Origin: Streptomyces noursei
GTDB taxonomy: Bacteria > Actinomycetota > Actinomycetes > Streptomycetales > Streptomycetaceae
DNA: 64,000 nt
Reading direction: 5' to 3'
NCBI RefSeq assembly: GCF_016917755.1
Contig: NZ_CP070326.1
Location: 2,294,001 to 2,358,000, forward strand
Part shown: positions 1 to 8,996 of the stretch, one piece after another
Position numbering within the stretch: position 1 is the first letter of the stretch
Layout: the number at the start of each line of letters is the position of its first letter
Program-made: the position numbers and the translations under genes
Notes under the pieces: generated by a model
Databases searched by the model: none
The model's input: only the letters and a program-made list of their open reading frames with translations
What the model was told of the DNA's origin: nothing

Positions 1-1035
1 TTGGACCGCCTGCCCGACACGTGCACCGACCGCCTCGTCCTTATCGACCCCGACGACCCCCACAGACCGCCGTGCCTGAACGTGCTCGACGGCAGCGACA
101 TCGATGTCGTCGTGGACAACATCACCGGCATCTTCCGCCGCATCTTCACCGCCTTCTGGGGCCCCCGCACCGACGACGTCATGCGCGCCGCCTGCCTGAC
201 CCTCCTCAAACACCGCAACCGCACCGGACAGTTGGTCACTCTCGCCGACGTTCCCCGTCTGCTGGGCGAGTCCGCCTACCGGCTGCGTATCGTTCCTGCC
301 CTCCAAGACCCTGTCCTGCGAGGGTTCTGGGCTTGGTATGAGTCGATGTCCGATCCCTCCCGCGCCGCGGTGGTCGGCCCGGTCATGAACAAGCTGCGCG
401 CCTTCCTGCTGCGCGACTTCGCCCGCCGCTCCATCGCCGCCGGCCCCTCCACCTTCGACCTCACCGGCGTCCTCAACGGCGGCATCCTCCTGGCTCGCCT
501 CCCCAAAGGCGCCCTCGGAGAGGAGACCGCCCGTCTCCTCGGCTCCTTCATCGTCGCCGGCACCTGGCAGGCCGCCGCAGCCCGCGCCCGCACCCCCGAA
601 CGCCAGCGCATCGACGCCACGCTCAGCATCGACGAGGCACACAACTTCCTGACGCTGCCCTACCCGTTGGAGGACATGCTCGCCGAGGCCCGCGGCTACC
701 GCCTGTCCATGCTCCTGGCCCACCAGCACCTCGCCCAGCTCCCCCGCGACCTGCGCGAAGGCATCTCCGCCAACGCCCGCAACAAGGTCTTCTTCAACGC
801 CTCACCCGAGGACTCCAACGCACTGGAACGCCACACGCTGCCCACCCTCGCCGCACACGACCTCGCCCACCTGGGCCCCTACCAAGCTGCCGCCCACCTC
901 CTGACCAACGGCGCGGAATCGACCGCCTTCACCCTCACCACCCGCCCCCTGCCACCCGCCATCCCCGGCCGCGCCAAAGACCTGCGAACCGCTGCCGCCT
1001 CCCGCACCGGCCCACGACAAGCCACCCGCCCCTGA
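1..1035 (+). CDS. TraG/VirD4-like conjugation or type IV secretion ATPase, C-terminal part
   Basis: The reading frame is open at the window edge, so the TTG at base 1 is probably internal and the gene continues upstream. The visible 344 residues have the second half of an AAA-like DNA-pumping or coupling ATPase: a Walker B-like strand with the motif SIDEAHNF near residues 208-215, then a sensor-like segment on strand-to-helix turns (LLAHQHLAQLP) typical of VirD4/TraG/HerA-type proteins. The P-loop half is not in view. In streptomycete mobile elements such proteins occur beside replication-relaxation genes, and that is the next gene here. The role in DNA transfer is inferred from family and context. 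Which VirD4/VirB4-like subfamily it belongs to cannot be settled from this fragment. Confidence 0.7.
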   Translation: MDRLPDTCTDRLVLIDPDDPHRPPCLNVLDGSDIDVVVDNITGIFRRIFTAFWGPRTDDVMRAACLTLLKHRNRTGQLVTLADVPRLLGESAYRLRIVPALQDPVLRGFWAWYESMSDPSRAAVVGPVMNKLRAFLLRDFARRSIAAGPSTFDLTGVLNGGILLARLPKGALGEETARLLGSFIVAGTWQAAAARARTPERQRIDATLSIDEAHNFLTLPYPLEDMLAEARGYRLSMLLAHQHLAQLPRDLREGISANARNKVFFNASPEDSNALERHTLPTLAAHDLAHLGPYQAAAHLLTNGAESTAFTLTTRPLPPAIPGRAKDLRTAAASRTGPRQATRP

Positions 1036-1081
1036 CCAACCACCTCGCCAGTCACTTCGCCCCGCCCGAAGGTGATCCGCC

Positions 1082-2071
1082 ATGCCCGCACTCCCCCGCC
1101 CCGCCTCCGGCCCCGGCTCCCGCTACACCGCCCGCGCCGCCACCAGCCGCCCCCGCCCCACCCAACACACCGACATCGCCACCCTCGCCCGCCGCCTCAC
1201 CACCCGCGACCTCTGGCTGACCCGCATGCTCCACGAGCACCGCGTACTGACCACCCACCAGATCACCCGCCTCGCCTACACCTCACTCCGCTCCGCCCAA
1301 CGCCGCCTACGCACCCTCCACCACCACGCGATCGTGGACTCCTTCCGCCCCCTGACACAGACCGGCTCCGCCCCCGAGCACTACACCCTCGGCCCCGCCG
1401 GAGCCGCCCTCCTCGCCGCCCAGGCCGGTCTCGACCCCGAAGCCGTCGGCTGGCGCCCCACCCACACCGGCCGCATCGCCTACTCCCCCTCCCTCGGCCA
1501 CGACCTCGGCGTCAACGACCTCCTCGCCCACCTCGCCGCCCACGCCCACACCGCCCCCACCACCGGCCTCACGCTCTGGCTCTCCGAACCCTCCGCAGCC
1601 CGCCGCTGGGGCGACATCATCCGCCCCGACGCCTACGCCCACTACCGCGACGGCGACTGCCTGCTGCCGTTCTTCCTTGAATACGACACGGGCAGCCAGC
1701 CCCTACCCCGCGTCGAAGCCAAACTCGCCGGCTACGCCGCCTTCACCACCGCCACCGACACCCGCCCAGCCCTGCTCATCCACACCCGCACCCACTCCCG
1801 CGCCCAAGCCCTCCGCCACCGTCTCGCCGACACCGCCCGCAACCTGAACCTGAACGTGGCGACCTCATCCTCGGACTTCACCACCACCGAACCCTGGGGC
1901 CCTTGGTGGACGCCCCTCCAGTCCGGCGCCCGCCGCATCGCCCTTACTCACCTCGCCACCCACTGGCCCGGCCTCAGCCCCGCCTCCGGCTTGGAACCGA
2001 CCGACGCCGACACCTCCCTCACTCTCCCCGTGCCCCCACTACCACCCGCCGCCCCCAAGGCCGGATCGTGA
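1082..2071 (+). CDS. Replication-relaxation family protein
   Basis: 329 residues. An N-terminal winged-helix region (about residues 40-105) contains a helix-turn-helix-like stretch beginning LLTTHQ-type residues (VLTTHQITRLAY). It is followed by a mixed alpha/beta domain with the LGHDLGVND motif, which is characteristic of the replication-relaxation (PF13814-type) family of actinobacterial plasmids and integrative elements. The family is thought to act at the origin or relaxation site of mobile DNA. No catalytic residues are identified here. It lies 46 bases after the ATPase gene and its TGA overlaps the GTG of the next gene, so all belong to one transcript. The tail is rich in proline and alanine. 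The family call is firm; the molecular role is inferred. Confidence 0.75.
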   Translation: MPALPRPASGPGSRYTARAATSRPRPTQHTDIATLARRLTTRDLWLTRMLHEHRVLTTHQITRLAYTSLRSAQRRLRTLHHHAIVDSFRPLTQTGSAPEHYTLGPAGAALLAAQAGLDPEAVGWRPTHTGRIAYSPSLGHDLGVNDLLAHLAAHAHTAPTTGLTLWLSEPSAARRWGDIIRPDAYAHYRDGDCLLPFFLEYDTGSQPLPRVEAKLAGYAAFTTATDTRPALLIHTRTHSRAQALRHRLADTARNLNLNVATSSSDFTTTEPWGPWWTPLQSGARRIALTHLATHWPGLSPASGLEPTDADTSLTLPVPPLPPAAPKAGS

Positions 2072-3003
2072 GCTCCCTGCTGACAAAAGCGATCACCGGC
2101 ATCGGGTGCACGGTCCTGGCTCTGCCACTGCTCGCCGCCCTCACCATCGCTGCGGCGCTCGGCGGCTTGTCCGCAAACAACGGGGCACCTGCCTCTCCGA
2201 GCGCACACGCCCTCAACGACATCCCGCCCCACATGCTCGCCCTCTACCAGCGCGCCGTCCTCACCTGCCCCGGGCTGTCCTGGACCGTCCTCGCCGCCAT
2301 CGGCAAGGTCGAGACCGACCACGCCCGCCACCCCACCATGATCTCCTCGGCAAGCGCCGTCGGGCCGATGCAGTTCCTGCCCTCCACCTTCCAGGCATAC
2401 GCGCACCCCGTGCCCCCCGGAGGCAAGAAGCCACCCACGCCCTGGGACCCGGCCGACGCCGTCTACGCCGCGGCCCGACTGCTGTGCGCCAACGGAGCCC
2501 GGGGCGACAAGAACCTCCAGGCGGCGATCTTCGCCTACAACCACTCCCACGCCTACGTCAGCGAAGTTCTCACGATCGCGCGCAGATACACGGCCATCAC
2601 ACCAACCCCAACCAGTGCTGCTGCCAAGGCAGTTGCTTTCGCTCACTCCCAGCTCGGCGTCCCCTACGTCTGGGGCGGCGATGGCCCCTCCGACGGCGGA
2701 TTCGACTGCTCCGGCCTCACCCAGGCCGCCTACCGCGCAGCAGGCATCGCCCTCCCCCGCGTCGCCCAAGCCCAATACGACACCGACCTCCACCTCCCCA
2801 AGGGAGCACCACTGGCCCCGGGCGATTTGCTGTTCTTCGGGCCCAGCCCGGACCGCATCACCCACGTCTCGCTGTTCATCGGCGCCGGAAGGGCTATCGA
2901 CGCACCGCACTCTGGAGCGGTCGTCCACCAGGGCCCCGCACACCTGGCCATCTCGTCCTTCCAGGGAGCAACCAGGCCCACGGCCCGTAGGAGAAACCGG
3001 TGA
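2068..3003 (+). CDS. Bifunctional lytic transglycosylase / NlpC-P60 peptidoglycan hydrolase
   Basis: 311 residues from the GTG at 2068, which overlaps the previous stop as GTGA. It starts with a hydrophobic signal or anchor segment (residues about 5-32). A soluble lytic transglycosylase-like domain follows, with a catalytic-type glutamate at about residue 82 (KVETDH) and the SAVGPMQFLPSTF signature. A C-terminal NlpC/P60 domain has Cys214 in the FDCSGL motif and His266 in THVSLF. The two domains should cleave glycan strands and stem peptides, respectively. In conjugative elements such enzymes (compare VirB1-like hydrolases) open the wall for the transfer channel, which fits the neighbours. 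Exported and cell-wall acting by inference. Confidence 0.85.
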   Translation: MSSLLTKAITGIGCTVLALPLLAALTIAAALGGLSANNGAPASPSAHALNDIPPHMLALYQRAVLTCPGLSWTVLAAIGKVETDHARHPTMISSASAVGPMQFLPSTFQAYAHPVPPGGKKPPTPWDPADAVYAAARLLCANGARGDKNLQAAIFAYNHSHAYVSEVLTIARRYTAITPTPTSAAAKAVAFAHSQLGVPYVWGGDGPSDGGFDCSGLTQAAYRAAGIALPRVAQAQYDTDLHLPKGAPLAPGDLLFFGPSPDRITHVSLFIGAGRAIDAPHSGAVVHQGPAHLAISSFQGATRPTARRRNR

Positions 3004-3911
3004 AGCAGATCGAAGCCCGCGAAGCCGTCCACCTGCTCAGATCGATGACCCGCGTCCTGTGCATCGTCGGGATCCTGGCACTGGTCTTCACCACGGTCAA
3101 CGTCACCCGCTTCGCCACCAGCCGCGACGTCCCCCTCCCCATCGCCGTCCTCCTCGACCCCATGATCGGCACCGCGCTCGCCGGCATTCTCTACGTCGAT
3201 GCACGCCTCGCCGCCTGGGGCATCACCCCACCCGCCTGGTCCACCACCCTCCGCTGGAGCGCCGGCTCCACCGCCGCCCTCATGAACACCTGGCAAAGCC
3301 TCTGGCCCGACGGACAGATCGGCTGGCCCCACCACGCCGACCCCGCAGCCGTCCTCCTCCACCTCACCCCCGCCCTCCTCCTCATCGCCCTCACCGAAAC
3401 CATCGCCGCCTACCGCCGCACCATCACCAACCTCCTCGACCACCTCACCTCCCTCAAACCGACCACCGCCCCCGCCCTCCGACCACCCACCGCCCCCACC
3501 GCCCAGGCCGCCCAGGCCGCCCAGGCCGCCCAGGCCGCCCAAGCCACCCGACCACCGACCGCCCCCCGACCGGACACGTCCAGATCGGCCAAAGAATCGG
3601 AGGACGGTCCAAGCCGAGCCGTCGACATCCCCGCCACGACAAACGGGCGCCCAGCCGGACCCGGCAGCGGCGACAACTCCCCCACCGGCCAGCCCCCGCC
3701 CCCCGACCGCCCACCGGTCGGCCCCAGGGCGGCAGACGCCGACGTATGGCCGCACGCCCTCGCCCTCGACGAGGTCAGCCGCGCCACCACCGGCAAGCCG
3801 ATCAATGCTTGGCGCCTACGCAACGAACTGGGCATCGGCTCCAAACGCGCCAGTCGACTCCACAACCAGCTACAAACCCGGCACACCGACCGCCCACCCA
3901 CGATCGGATGA
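3000..3911 (+). CDS. DUF2637-type membrane protein with alanine/glutamine repeat linker
   Basis: 303 residues from the GTG at 3000, which overlaps the previous stop (GTGA) and has AGGAGA upstream. The N-terminal half has several hydrophobic helices (about residues 18-35, 48-65 and 112-130), as in DUF2637 proteins found with Streptomyces transfer genes. A low-complexity linker then holds AQA units encoded by a near-perfect 9-base tandem repeat at about 3498-3545, followed by a proline-rich stretch. The last 60 residues look like a small helical DNA-binding-type domain (ALALDEVSRATTGKPINAW). The family assignment rests on topology and context. A membrane role in plasmid spread or transfer is an inference. 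Confidence 0.55.
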   Translation: MKQIEAREAVHLLRSMTRVLCIVGILALVFTTVNVTRFATSRDVPLPIAVLLDPMIGTALAGILYVDARLAAWGITPPAWSTTLRWSAGSTAALMNTWQSLWPDGQIGWPHHADPAAVLLHLTPALLLIALTETIAAYRRTITNLLDHLTSLKPTTAPALRPPTAPTAQAAQAAQAAQAAQATRPPTAPRPDTSRSAKESEDGPSRAVDIPATTNGRPAGPGSGDNSPTGQPPPPDRPPVGPRAADADVWPHALALDEVSRATTGKPINAWRLRNELGIGSKRASRLHNQLQTRHTDRPPTIG

Positions 3912-4276
3912 ACCCCACCGCCCCCTGCACCGACCGGATCACCGACCACCCGCACTCCGGGACCGCCCCGCACCCCACCCCCCAACGGGACGCGCCACGG
4001 CCGCTCTCTCAGATCCGGCCCGCCAACCGCACCACCGACTCTGACCAGGGACGATCCCACGAATTCCGTCGCTTGACTTCCCCCACGGTTCGAGCGTCCA
4101 TGGTCGTGGCCACTGAAGCCCGTGGGTTCGCAAAACGTGAACTCGCTCCCCTCGCGGCCACGTTCACCGGAACCCCGCGGTGCGCACGCGCCGGCGAACA
4201 CCCACGGCCGCACACGCGGCCCACCCCGGCCGGGGTCCTCAACCACCCGAATCACACCCGCAAGCGAGGACCACAC
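3912..4276. other. Intergenic stretch inside the plasmid-type operon
   Basis: 365 bases between the DUF2637-like gene and the double winged-helix gene. The frame is open here only because stops are rare at this GC content; no start with a ribosome binding site or protein-like composition was found. It probably holds the promoter of the following gene, but I cannot point to a clear -35/-10 pair. Confidence 0.4.
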
Positions 4277-5209
4277 ATGTCCGACACCACCCCCGACAGC
4301 AGCCACACACCACATGCCGCAACCGCCCCCGAGCCGCTGACCGGCCTGACCGGCGCACAAGCCGCGGTCTACACCGAACTGCTCGCCCGTACCGAACCCG
4401 CCGCCGTCACCAAGCTCGCCCACGCCGCAGGCGTGGGTCACTCCACCGCGGGGAAGGCGCTGAACGCCTTGGAGAAGCGCGACCTCGCCGCACGCAACCC
4501 CGGCGGCCATGACGGCCCCTGCCGCACCCCCGACCTCTGGTACGCCACCACCGACCACAAGCCCAACGGCAACAACGGAAACGGCCAGGCCCCCACAGAG
4601 ACCGAGCCGGAGCCCACCATCAGCGGCACGCAGGACACCGCCACCACCGACACTCAGACCCCGAACGGCAACGCCACTGCGGCGGCCGAGGCCGAACCCG
4701 ACACCCATACCGCACTGGGCCCCCAGAGCGAGGCTCCGACCGACACTCCGGCCCCTGACACCGACGACGCAGCCCAAGAGGAGCCCACTGCCGACCAGCA
4801 CGCCCCCGCCACCAACGATGCCGTCCCCACTTCCGCACGACAGACCCAAGCGGACCAGGGCGAACCCTCACAGCCCATCGAACCCACACGTGCCGCGGGG
4901 CACGACAACGCCCCCGAACCTCAAGAACCCACCGCTCCGCAGGCAACACCGGCGAACGTGAGCACCGAGCTGAGCGAGAAGCGACGGCTCGCCCCCGGAG
5001 CGCTCCGGCAGATGGTCATCGACCACCTCCGAGCGCACCCCGACGAAGCGTTCACAGCCACCAAGATCAGCCGCATCATCGAGAAGTCTTCCGGCGCAAT
5101 CGCCAACTCCCTCACCACACTGGTTCGTCTCGGCATCGCCGAGCAGGCAAGCGACACACCACGCACGTTCCGCCTGGCCGCTGCCGCCCCGACCAACAAC
5201 ACCGAGTAA
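4277..5209 (+). CDS. Double winged-helix DNA-binding protein with long acidic linker
   Basis: 310 residues from the ATG at 4277 (GCGAGGA upstream). The N-terminal domain (about 20-75) is MarR/TrmB-like: a GLTGAQAAVY start, then a helix-turn-helix with HAAGVGHSTAGKALNAL. A linker of about 150 residues is rich in Asp, Glu, Pro and Thr. The C-terminal domain (about 235-300) is a second winged helix (FTATKISRIIEKSSGAIANS), clearly related to the N-terminal domain of the MoxR ATPase at 22533-23741. It is probably a transcriptional regulator or partition/transfer accessory protein. The longer in-frame extension upstream is rejected because it overlaps two other genes. Confidence 0.65.
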   Translation: MSDTTPDSSHTPHAATAPEPLTGLTGAQAAVYTELLARTEPAAVTKLAHAAGVGHSTAGKALNALEKRDLAARNPGGHDGPCRTPDLWYATTDHKPNGNNGNGQAPTETEPEPTISGTQDTATTDTQTPNGNATAAAEAEPDTHTALGPQSEAPTDTPAPDTDDAAQEEPTADQHAPATNDAVPTSARQTQADQGEPSQPIEPTRAAGHDNAPEPQEPTAPQATPANVSTELSEKRRLAPGALRQMVIDHLRAHPDEAFTATKISRIIEKSSGAIANSLTTLVRLGIAEQASDTPRTFRLAAAAPTNNTE

Positions 5210-5223
5210 ACGCTGACACCAAC

Positions 5224-5267
5224 GGCCGGGCGCCCCCCCCCCGCAGCACACGGGGATGCGCCCGGCC
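5224..5267 (+). terminator. Hairpin terminator after the plasmid-type operon
   Basis: A 10-bp perfect stem (GGCCGGGCGC with GCGCCCGGCC) lies 15 bases after the stop at 5209. It is separated by a C-rich loop and has no strong T tract, as is common for Streptomyces terminators. Confidence 0.6.
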
Positions 5268-5427
5268 CCCTATGTGTCCCAGTGACGGCTGCTCAGCAAC
5301 ATCGCTACGCAGGCTGCCTCCGCCTGAGAAGAGGGTGAAACGTGTTCCCAGCTTCGCGTCCCCTGCCCCAACAGAGGTTCCTGCAGCAGGATTACTCGAC
5401 TTTCGACGTTCTGGCACGCTTGGGTGA

Positions 5428-6300
5428 TCAGGCGGCGTTGGCTGCGGCCCATGCCTGCTGGACGGCGCGGTTTTCCTCATCCATGAGCCGGTCTGGGCTG
5501 ATGGGCGTAAATCGGGAAGCGATGATGACCCGGCGGTGCTTGGCGACCATGTCGGATAGGGACGGGTCGGCCATGGTCGTGTACCACGGGGCCCGCTCGC
5601 GGTGCTCGGCAGCATCGGCCGGGTGGTGGCCGTGCAGCGCGTACCAGGCCACGGTGATGGCGTAGCAGTACAAGCCGAACGGCACGGTGCGTTCCACCGC
5701 GTGACGGGTGCGGTTTCGGGCCCGGCCGCCCCGAGCAGTTCGCGGGCCTCGGCGAAGGTGACCTCGATCGACCAGCGCCATGCGTACCGGGTGACCAACT
5801 CCGGCAGCGGCGTGTCGAGGTCCGTGGTGACCAGGGCCAGGTCGTAGCCGCTGACGGTGTCCTCATCACGCAGGAGGATCACGCGGACGATGCGGGTGTG
5901 GAACGAGCCGCACCACACGCTGGTGACCGCGGCCAGCTGCACGGTCTCGGTGCGCTGGTAGCGCGTGACTTCGAATGCGGCGAAGACGGCTGCGTCGGCC
6001 AGGTCCTTCGCCGTGCCCAGCCGCTTGCCCGTCAGGACGAGTCGGCCGCGACGCCCGGTGGGCGGCGGGGCCAGGTCGTAGAGCACCGCCGAAGCGGGCA
6101 GGCGGGTGGTGAACGTGCAGGTCGCGGGCAGAGCGCGTAGCGCCTTGCCGTGGTAGGCGGCGTCCGCGACGACGTGGATGCGCCGCCCGTGGTGGCAGGC
6201 GGCCAGCAGGCGGATCACGGACGCGGCGAGGTCGACCTCGGACTGCTCCTGCCTCGGGCGCCACAGCCGGGCCATCGCCGGCAGGCACACCGGCCGTTCC
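5428..6300 (-). pseudogene. Broken IS701-type DDE transposase
   Basis: Read leftward from about 6300, the frame encodes the middle of an IS701/DDE_5-like transposase: VVADAAYHG strand, TRLPASAVLYD, then RWSIEVTFAEARELLG. Near 5700-5730 the family sequence jumps to another frame (QARNRTRHAVERTVPFGLY) and runs to a stop at 5428. The N-terminal third is missing, cut at an inverted repeat (6274-6328). It is therefore 5'-truncated and frameshifted, an inactive relic. The usual length is about 400 residues; about 290 codons remain. It separates the plasmid-type operon from the type VII locus. Confidence 0.75.
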
Positions 6301-6328
6301 TGGCACGGCCGGTGTGCCTGCCGGCGAT
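6274..6328. repeat. Perfect 24-bp inverted repeat with 7-base loop
   Basis: Arm 1 (6274-6297) and arm 2 (6305-6328) are exact reverse complements, beginning ATCGCCGGCAGG and ending CCTGCCGGCGAT. Arm 1 is coding sequence of the transposase relic and arm 2 is a mirror copy just past the truncation point. That looks like a foldback rearrangement scar, not a normal IS end. It could also act as a strong bidirectional terminator. Confidence 0.8.
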
Positions 6329-6401
6329 CAACCTGCCTTAGCGCTAAGACCGCCCTACTTCGTGAGGCGAACCAGAAGCGCCGCCCGGGGCATGAATCGA
6401 C

Positions 6402-6692
6402 TTACTTTTTCGAATGTTCCAGAATACAGACAAGCACTAGGCACGCCCCGACGATGCCAATCGCAAGGCTGACGAGAGCGCTCACGAGACTGCGCCCCTC
6501 AACAAGGCCCAATATGAATCCGCCAATGCCAGCACAGGTCGCGAGGCCGCCAAGGATGACCACGTGGAACGATCTGAGGTTCAGGAACGATCCCAGCAGC
6601 TCGTTCAAAGTCCACAGAGGGCCGAATCTCCTACGGTGAGATCTACGCGATCGGTCCGCTTCCTCCACGAGTTTTCCCCTTTCCATACTCAT
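6402..6692 (-). CDS. Small two-helix membrane protein, possible immunity partner
   Basis: 96 residues: a basic N-terminal third (residues 1-32) followed by two hydrophobic helices (about 44-62 and 67-90) and a short KK tail. I do not recognise a family. Its start overlaps the end of the upstream 348-residue gene by 50 bases, so the two are co-transcribed and translationally coupled. The arrangement of a WXG-like secreted protein gene followed by a small membrane protein resembles toxin/immunity pairs of type VII systems. That reading is inferred from layout only. AT content is slightly higher than in the flanking genes. Confidence 0.5.
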   Translation of the reverse strand: MSMERGKLVEEADRSRRSHRRRFGPLWTLNELLGSFLNLRSFHVVILGGLATCAGIGGFILGLVEGRSLVSALVSLAIGIVGACLVLVCILEHSKK

Positions 6693-7689
6693 GGTTGAAC
6701 TGATCAGGTCCTACGTTCCGACTCTGCTGCTCTTTCTTTGCCGCATCGTCCTCGGGGGTATAGGCATAGTCGACAAATGTCGCAACTACGGCAACGGGCA
6801 CCCCAAGAACCTTCCCCGCACCCTTGAAAAGTCCACTACCGATCTTGTTGAAGACGGATCCTTCGCCCGAACCGATCTTCGTCTCTGCTGATTTCGCCAT
6901 CCCAGCGATGGCGTTCGGCGGGGTGCCCCCTACGAAATAATCCCAAGCTTCCCCGAACCTGCCGTGCAACGCGGAATTTCCTGCATTGATCCACGACTTA
7001 TAGCTGAGGAACTCTGCTATCGGCTTGATGGTGCCACTGCCCCATGGGCTAGCGCCTAGCTTGTGCATGCCGACTTCGGAAGGTTTGCTGGAGGCTTTCT
7101 TGTACGAGCTGATCGAGGTGTAGACCTTGCCCCTGAAGCCGTCCTCTGCTTTTCCTGCAGTGTTGATGTGGAGAGCTTGGGAGGCGAGCTCGTCTGTTTC
7201 GTCTGCGTCGTCGAGGATCTGCTTGATCCTGCCGGTGAAGTCTTCGATCTTTTCTTTCTGCAGGGCCCGAATCGACTCGTTGTCGGGGTCATCTTGATTA
7301 GGGAGGTCCTTGGTGATGTCGTCGCGAGCCTCGACGTGGCCAGAGCTACTGACCACCAACCCTCGGTCCGGCGCCTCGACATCGGCGAGTTGATGGATAT
7401 CCGCTTTATGCTTCTTCAGTCTGGTGTGAGCGTCGCGCAAGATGTCTCGGATGCCTTTGGCCTCCGTGACCGCATCTGTGAGCTCCTGATCGGCATCCTT
7501 GACTTGACCGGAAGCCAGCATCGACGTGAAGCCGAGGCTGTGCCAACCGGCCTGGTCGAACGTTTTGGAGACGTCGCGAGTGAATGCCTCGTCCAGTGAT
7601 TCGAGGTGGCGGATCTGGGTTTCCCATGCCTCGATGGCACTGTTCAGCCTGTCCAGGTCGAGGTGATAGAGCTGCTCATACGTCACCAT
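6643..7689 (-). CDS. Candidate type VII-secreted protein with WXG/LXG-like helical N-terminus
   Basis: 348 residues. The first 110 are long amphipathic helices (DLDRLNSAIEAWETQIRHLE; GWHSLGF near residue 50) like the WXG100/LXG targeting hairpins of ESX substrates. A charged middle (about 110-190) is followed by a glycine-rich region (about 225-320) with a short hydrophobic stretch (VLGVPVAVVATFVDYAY) and a basic tail rich in Gly, Lys and Asn. No nuclease or other toxin motif was recognised. It lies 11 bases after the 124-residue gene in the same orientation, divergent from the mycosin/EccC genes. A substrate or effector of that system is the best inference; lack of a known C-terminal domain keeps this tentative. 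Confidence 0.55.
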   Translation of the reverse strand: MVTYEQLYHLDLDRLNSAIEAWETQIRHLESLDEAFTRDVSKTFDQAGWHSLGFTSMLASGQVKDADQELTDAVTEAKGIRDILRDAHTRLKKHKADIHQLADVEAPDRGLVVSSSGHVEARDDITKDLPNQDDPDNESIRALQKEKIEDFTGRIKQILDDADETDELASQALHINTAGKAEDGFRGKVYTSISSYKKASSKPSEVGMHKLGASPWGSGTIKPIAEFLSYKSWINAGNSALHGRFGEAWDYFVGGTPPNAIAGMAKSAETKIGSGEGSVFNKIGSGLFKGAGKVLGVPVAVVATFVDYAYTPEDDAAKKEQQSRNVGPDQFNHEYGKGKTRGGSGPIA

Positions 7690-7700
7690 GCGCTGTCACC

Positions 7701-8075
7701 TCATCCGAAGGGCGTCGTCTTGGGCTGAGACTTGAATTTCGCCGCGTTCTCCTGCTCCGACCGCTCATAGTTTGCGGCGGTAGTGGTGCACTTGGCGTGT
7801 ATCTCGCGCAACGTCCTGACGAGCTGTGCGACCTGGTCGTCCCAGGTCTTGGCGGCCTGCTCCATAGCGGTGCCCAACCTGCCGTCCCAGGAAGCACCTT
7901 TGAGACCTGCGGCCGCGTGCACGGTCTCTTCCTTGGCAGTACGCCCCTTGGAATTCAGCTCGCCCGCGAGTTCCCGAGAATTGTTACCGGCCTGGCGCAG
8001 CTTCGCCGGACTGTTGATCTGAGTAGCGTCGCTTCCTCCTGAGTTGGGAGGATTGGGTGTGGTTCCCCACGCCAT
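7701..8075 (-). CDS. WXG100-like small helical protein
   Basis: 124 residues from the ATG at 8075, which has AGGGGGA eight bases upstream; an in-frame ATG at 8093 is less well placed. After a Ser/Gly-rich head, helices flank the turn GASWDGRLG (about residue 70), a variant WxG hairpin, and then KTWDDQVAQLVRTLREIH. This is the size and pattern of ESX chaperone/substrate proteins. It probably pairs with, or helps to export, the 348-residue protein encoded just downstream. No cysteine pair or enzyme motif that would suggest another function. Confidence 0.55.
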   Translation of the reverse strand: MAWGTTPNPPNSGGSDATQINSPAKLRQAGNNSRELAGELNSKGRTAKEETVHAAAGLKGASWDGRLGTAMEQAAKTWDDQVAQLVRTLREIHAKCTTTAANYERSEQENAAKFKSQPKTTPFG

Positions 8076-8628
8076 CACATGGTCCCCCTTCATGTCGATG
8101 CTCTCTCTGCGGGCGAGCGGCGCCGCCCGCAGGGAGCCGTTGATCATACAGACGTTGCCGGTGGCGCTCAGTTGCGGATACCACAAGTTTGCCTCACTAG
8201 GCAGTCTTTACTTCTGGTGGTGTCCGGTCGTTGAGCGATGTGTGACTACCGGAAGGCCGTCGCCCGTTCAAGGCCACAAGACCGCGCTGTCCGTCGCCAA
8301 CCTCCGTGGACAGAACAGCTAGCGCCCGCCTGCAACGTTGCATCGGAGGTCGGCCTTCCGCCCTGGACAATCAGCCAGTTTGCGGACTTCCGGAGCGCCG
8401 CGGGCTGAGCCACGGTGCTGCTCGAACGCTGTTCAGGCCCAGTGCGGCGAATCGTGCGGGCCTCTTGCAGTGACCTCTCGTCCGCCGTGCCGCAGTATCA
8501 AGCCAATCCGGCGGGCCGATGGTTGGCGCGACTTGAGTATCGAACGTTAGATTGCGCCAGTACGTTGCGCGCTGTTCCTGGCGTGGTCACGCACGCTGGG
8601 AACAGTACAGGCAGGGGGGAGTTTCGGA
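8076..8628. promoter_or_regulatory. Divergent control region between the two type VII arms
   Basis: About 550 bases separate the leftward candidate-substrate genes from the rightward WXG/mycosin/EccC genes. No convincing gene is present. Promoters for both directions should lie here, but I could not identify clear sigma-factor boxes. A GGGGGGAG ribosome binding site precedes the GTG at 8629. Confidence 0.4.
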
Positions 8629-8937
8629 GTGGCTGACGGCTACAGCGTCGATCTGAGTGCGTTGGAACAGGTCATCAAACGCCTCAACCACCTGGTCGAC
8701 ACGATGGATGGTGTCCGTGGCACGGCGGAGTACAAGACGGAGCTACCGGAGGGGTATCTCGGTCGGAGCTTCGCCGAGGAAGCAGCTCTGCGCAACGCAC
8801 ATGGCCATATGAAGAGGGCGGTCGGGGACATGGTCACCGAACTCAAGAACATGATTGCCGAGGCAGGCCAAAATACCTCGACTGCGCACAGGAGCTACGA
8901 CAACCGCGAGCAGGACGTCAAAGGCTCGATGCGCTGA
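8629..8937 (+). CDS. WXG100-family-like ESX protein
   Basis: 102 residues from the GTG at 8629 with a strong GGGGGAG site. The length and all-helical composition match EsxA/EsxB-type proteins: helix 1 (VDLSALEQVIKRLNHLVDTM), a loop with GYLGRSF in place of a classical WxG, then helix 2 (NAHGHMKRAVGDMVTELKNMI). The missing tryptophan suggests a diverged member. It precedes the larger WXG protein and mycosin in an apparent operon. By family it should form a helical hairpin dimer exported by EccC. Confidence 0.65.
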   Translation: MADGYSVDLSALEQVIKRLNHLVDTMDGVRGTAEYKTELPEGYLGRSFAEEAALRNAHGHMKRAVGDMVTELKNMIAEAGQNTSTAHRSYDNREQDVKGSMR

Positions 8938-8996
8938 GCTGCCCACGCAGTCGGTGTAGTGAGGAAGCAAGAGAAACAAACGGGGAGACGCGCACG

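Noticed and set aside
2615..4276. Long plus-strand open frame upstream of the gene at 4277
   Set aside because: It overlaps the NlpC/P60 and DUF2637-like genes out of frame; its composition is Arg/Pro/His-rich, typical of a GC-rich shadow frame. Only 4277-5209 is supported.
3410..4849. 479-codon minus-strand frame
   Set aside because: Antisense to two better-supported genes; Gly/Val/Arg-rich with no motif.
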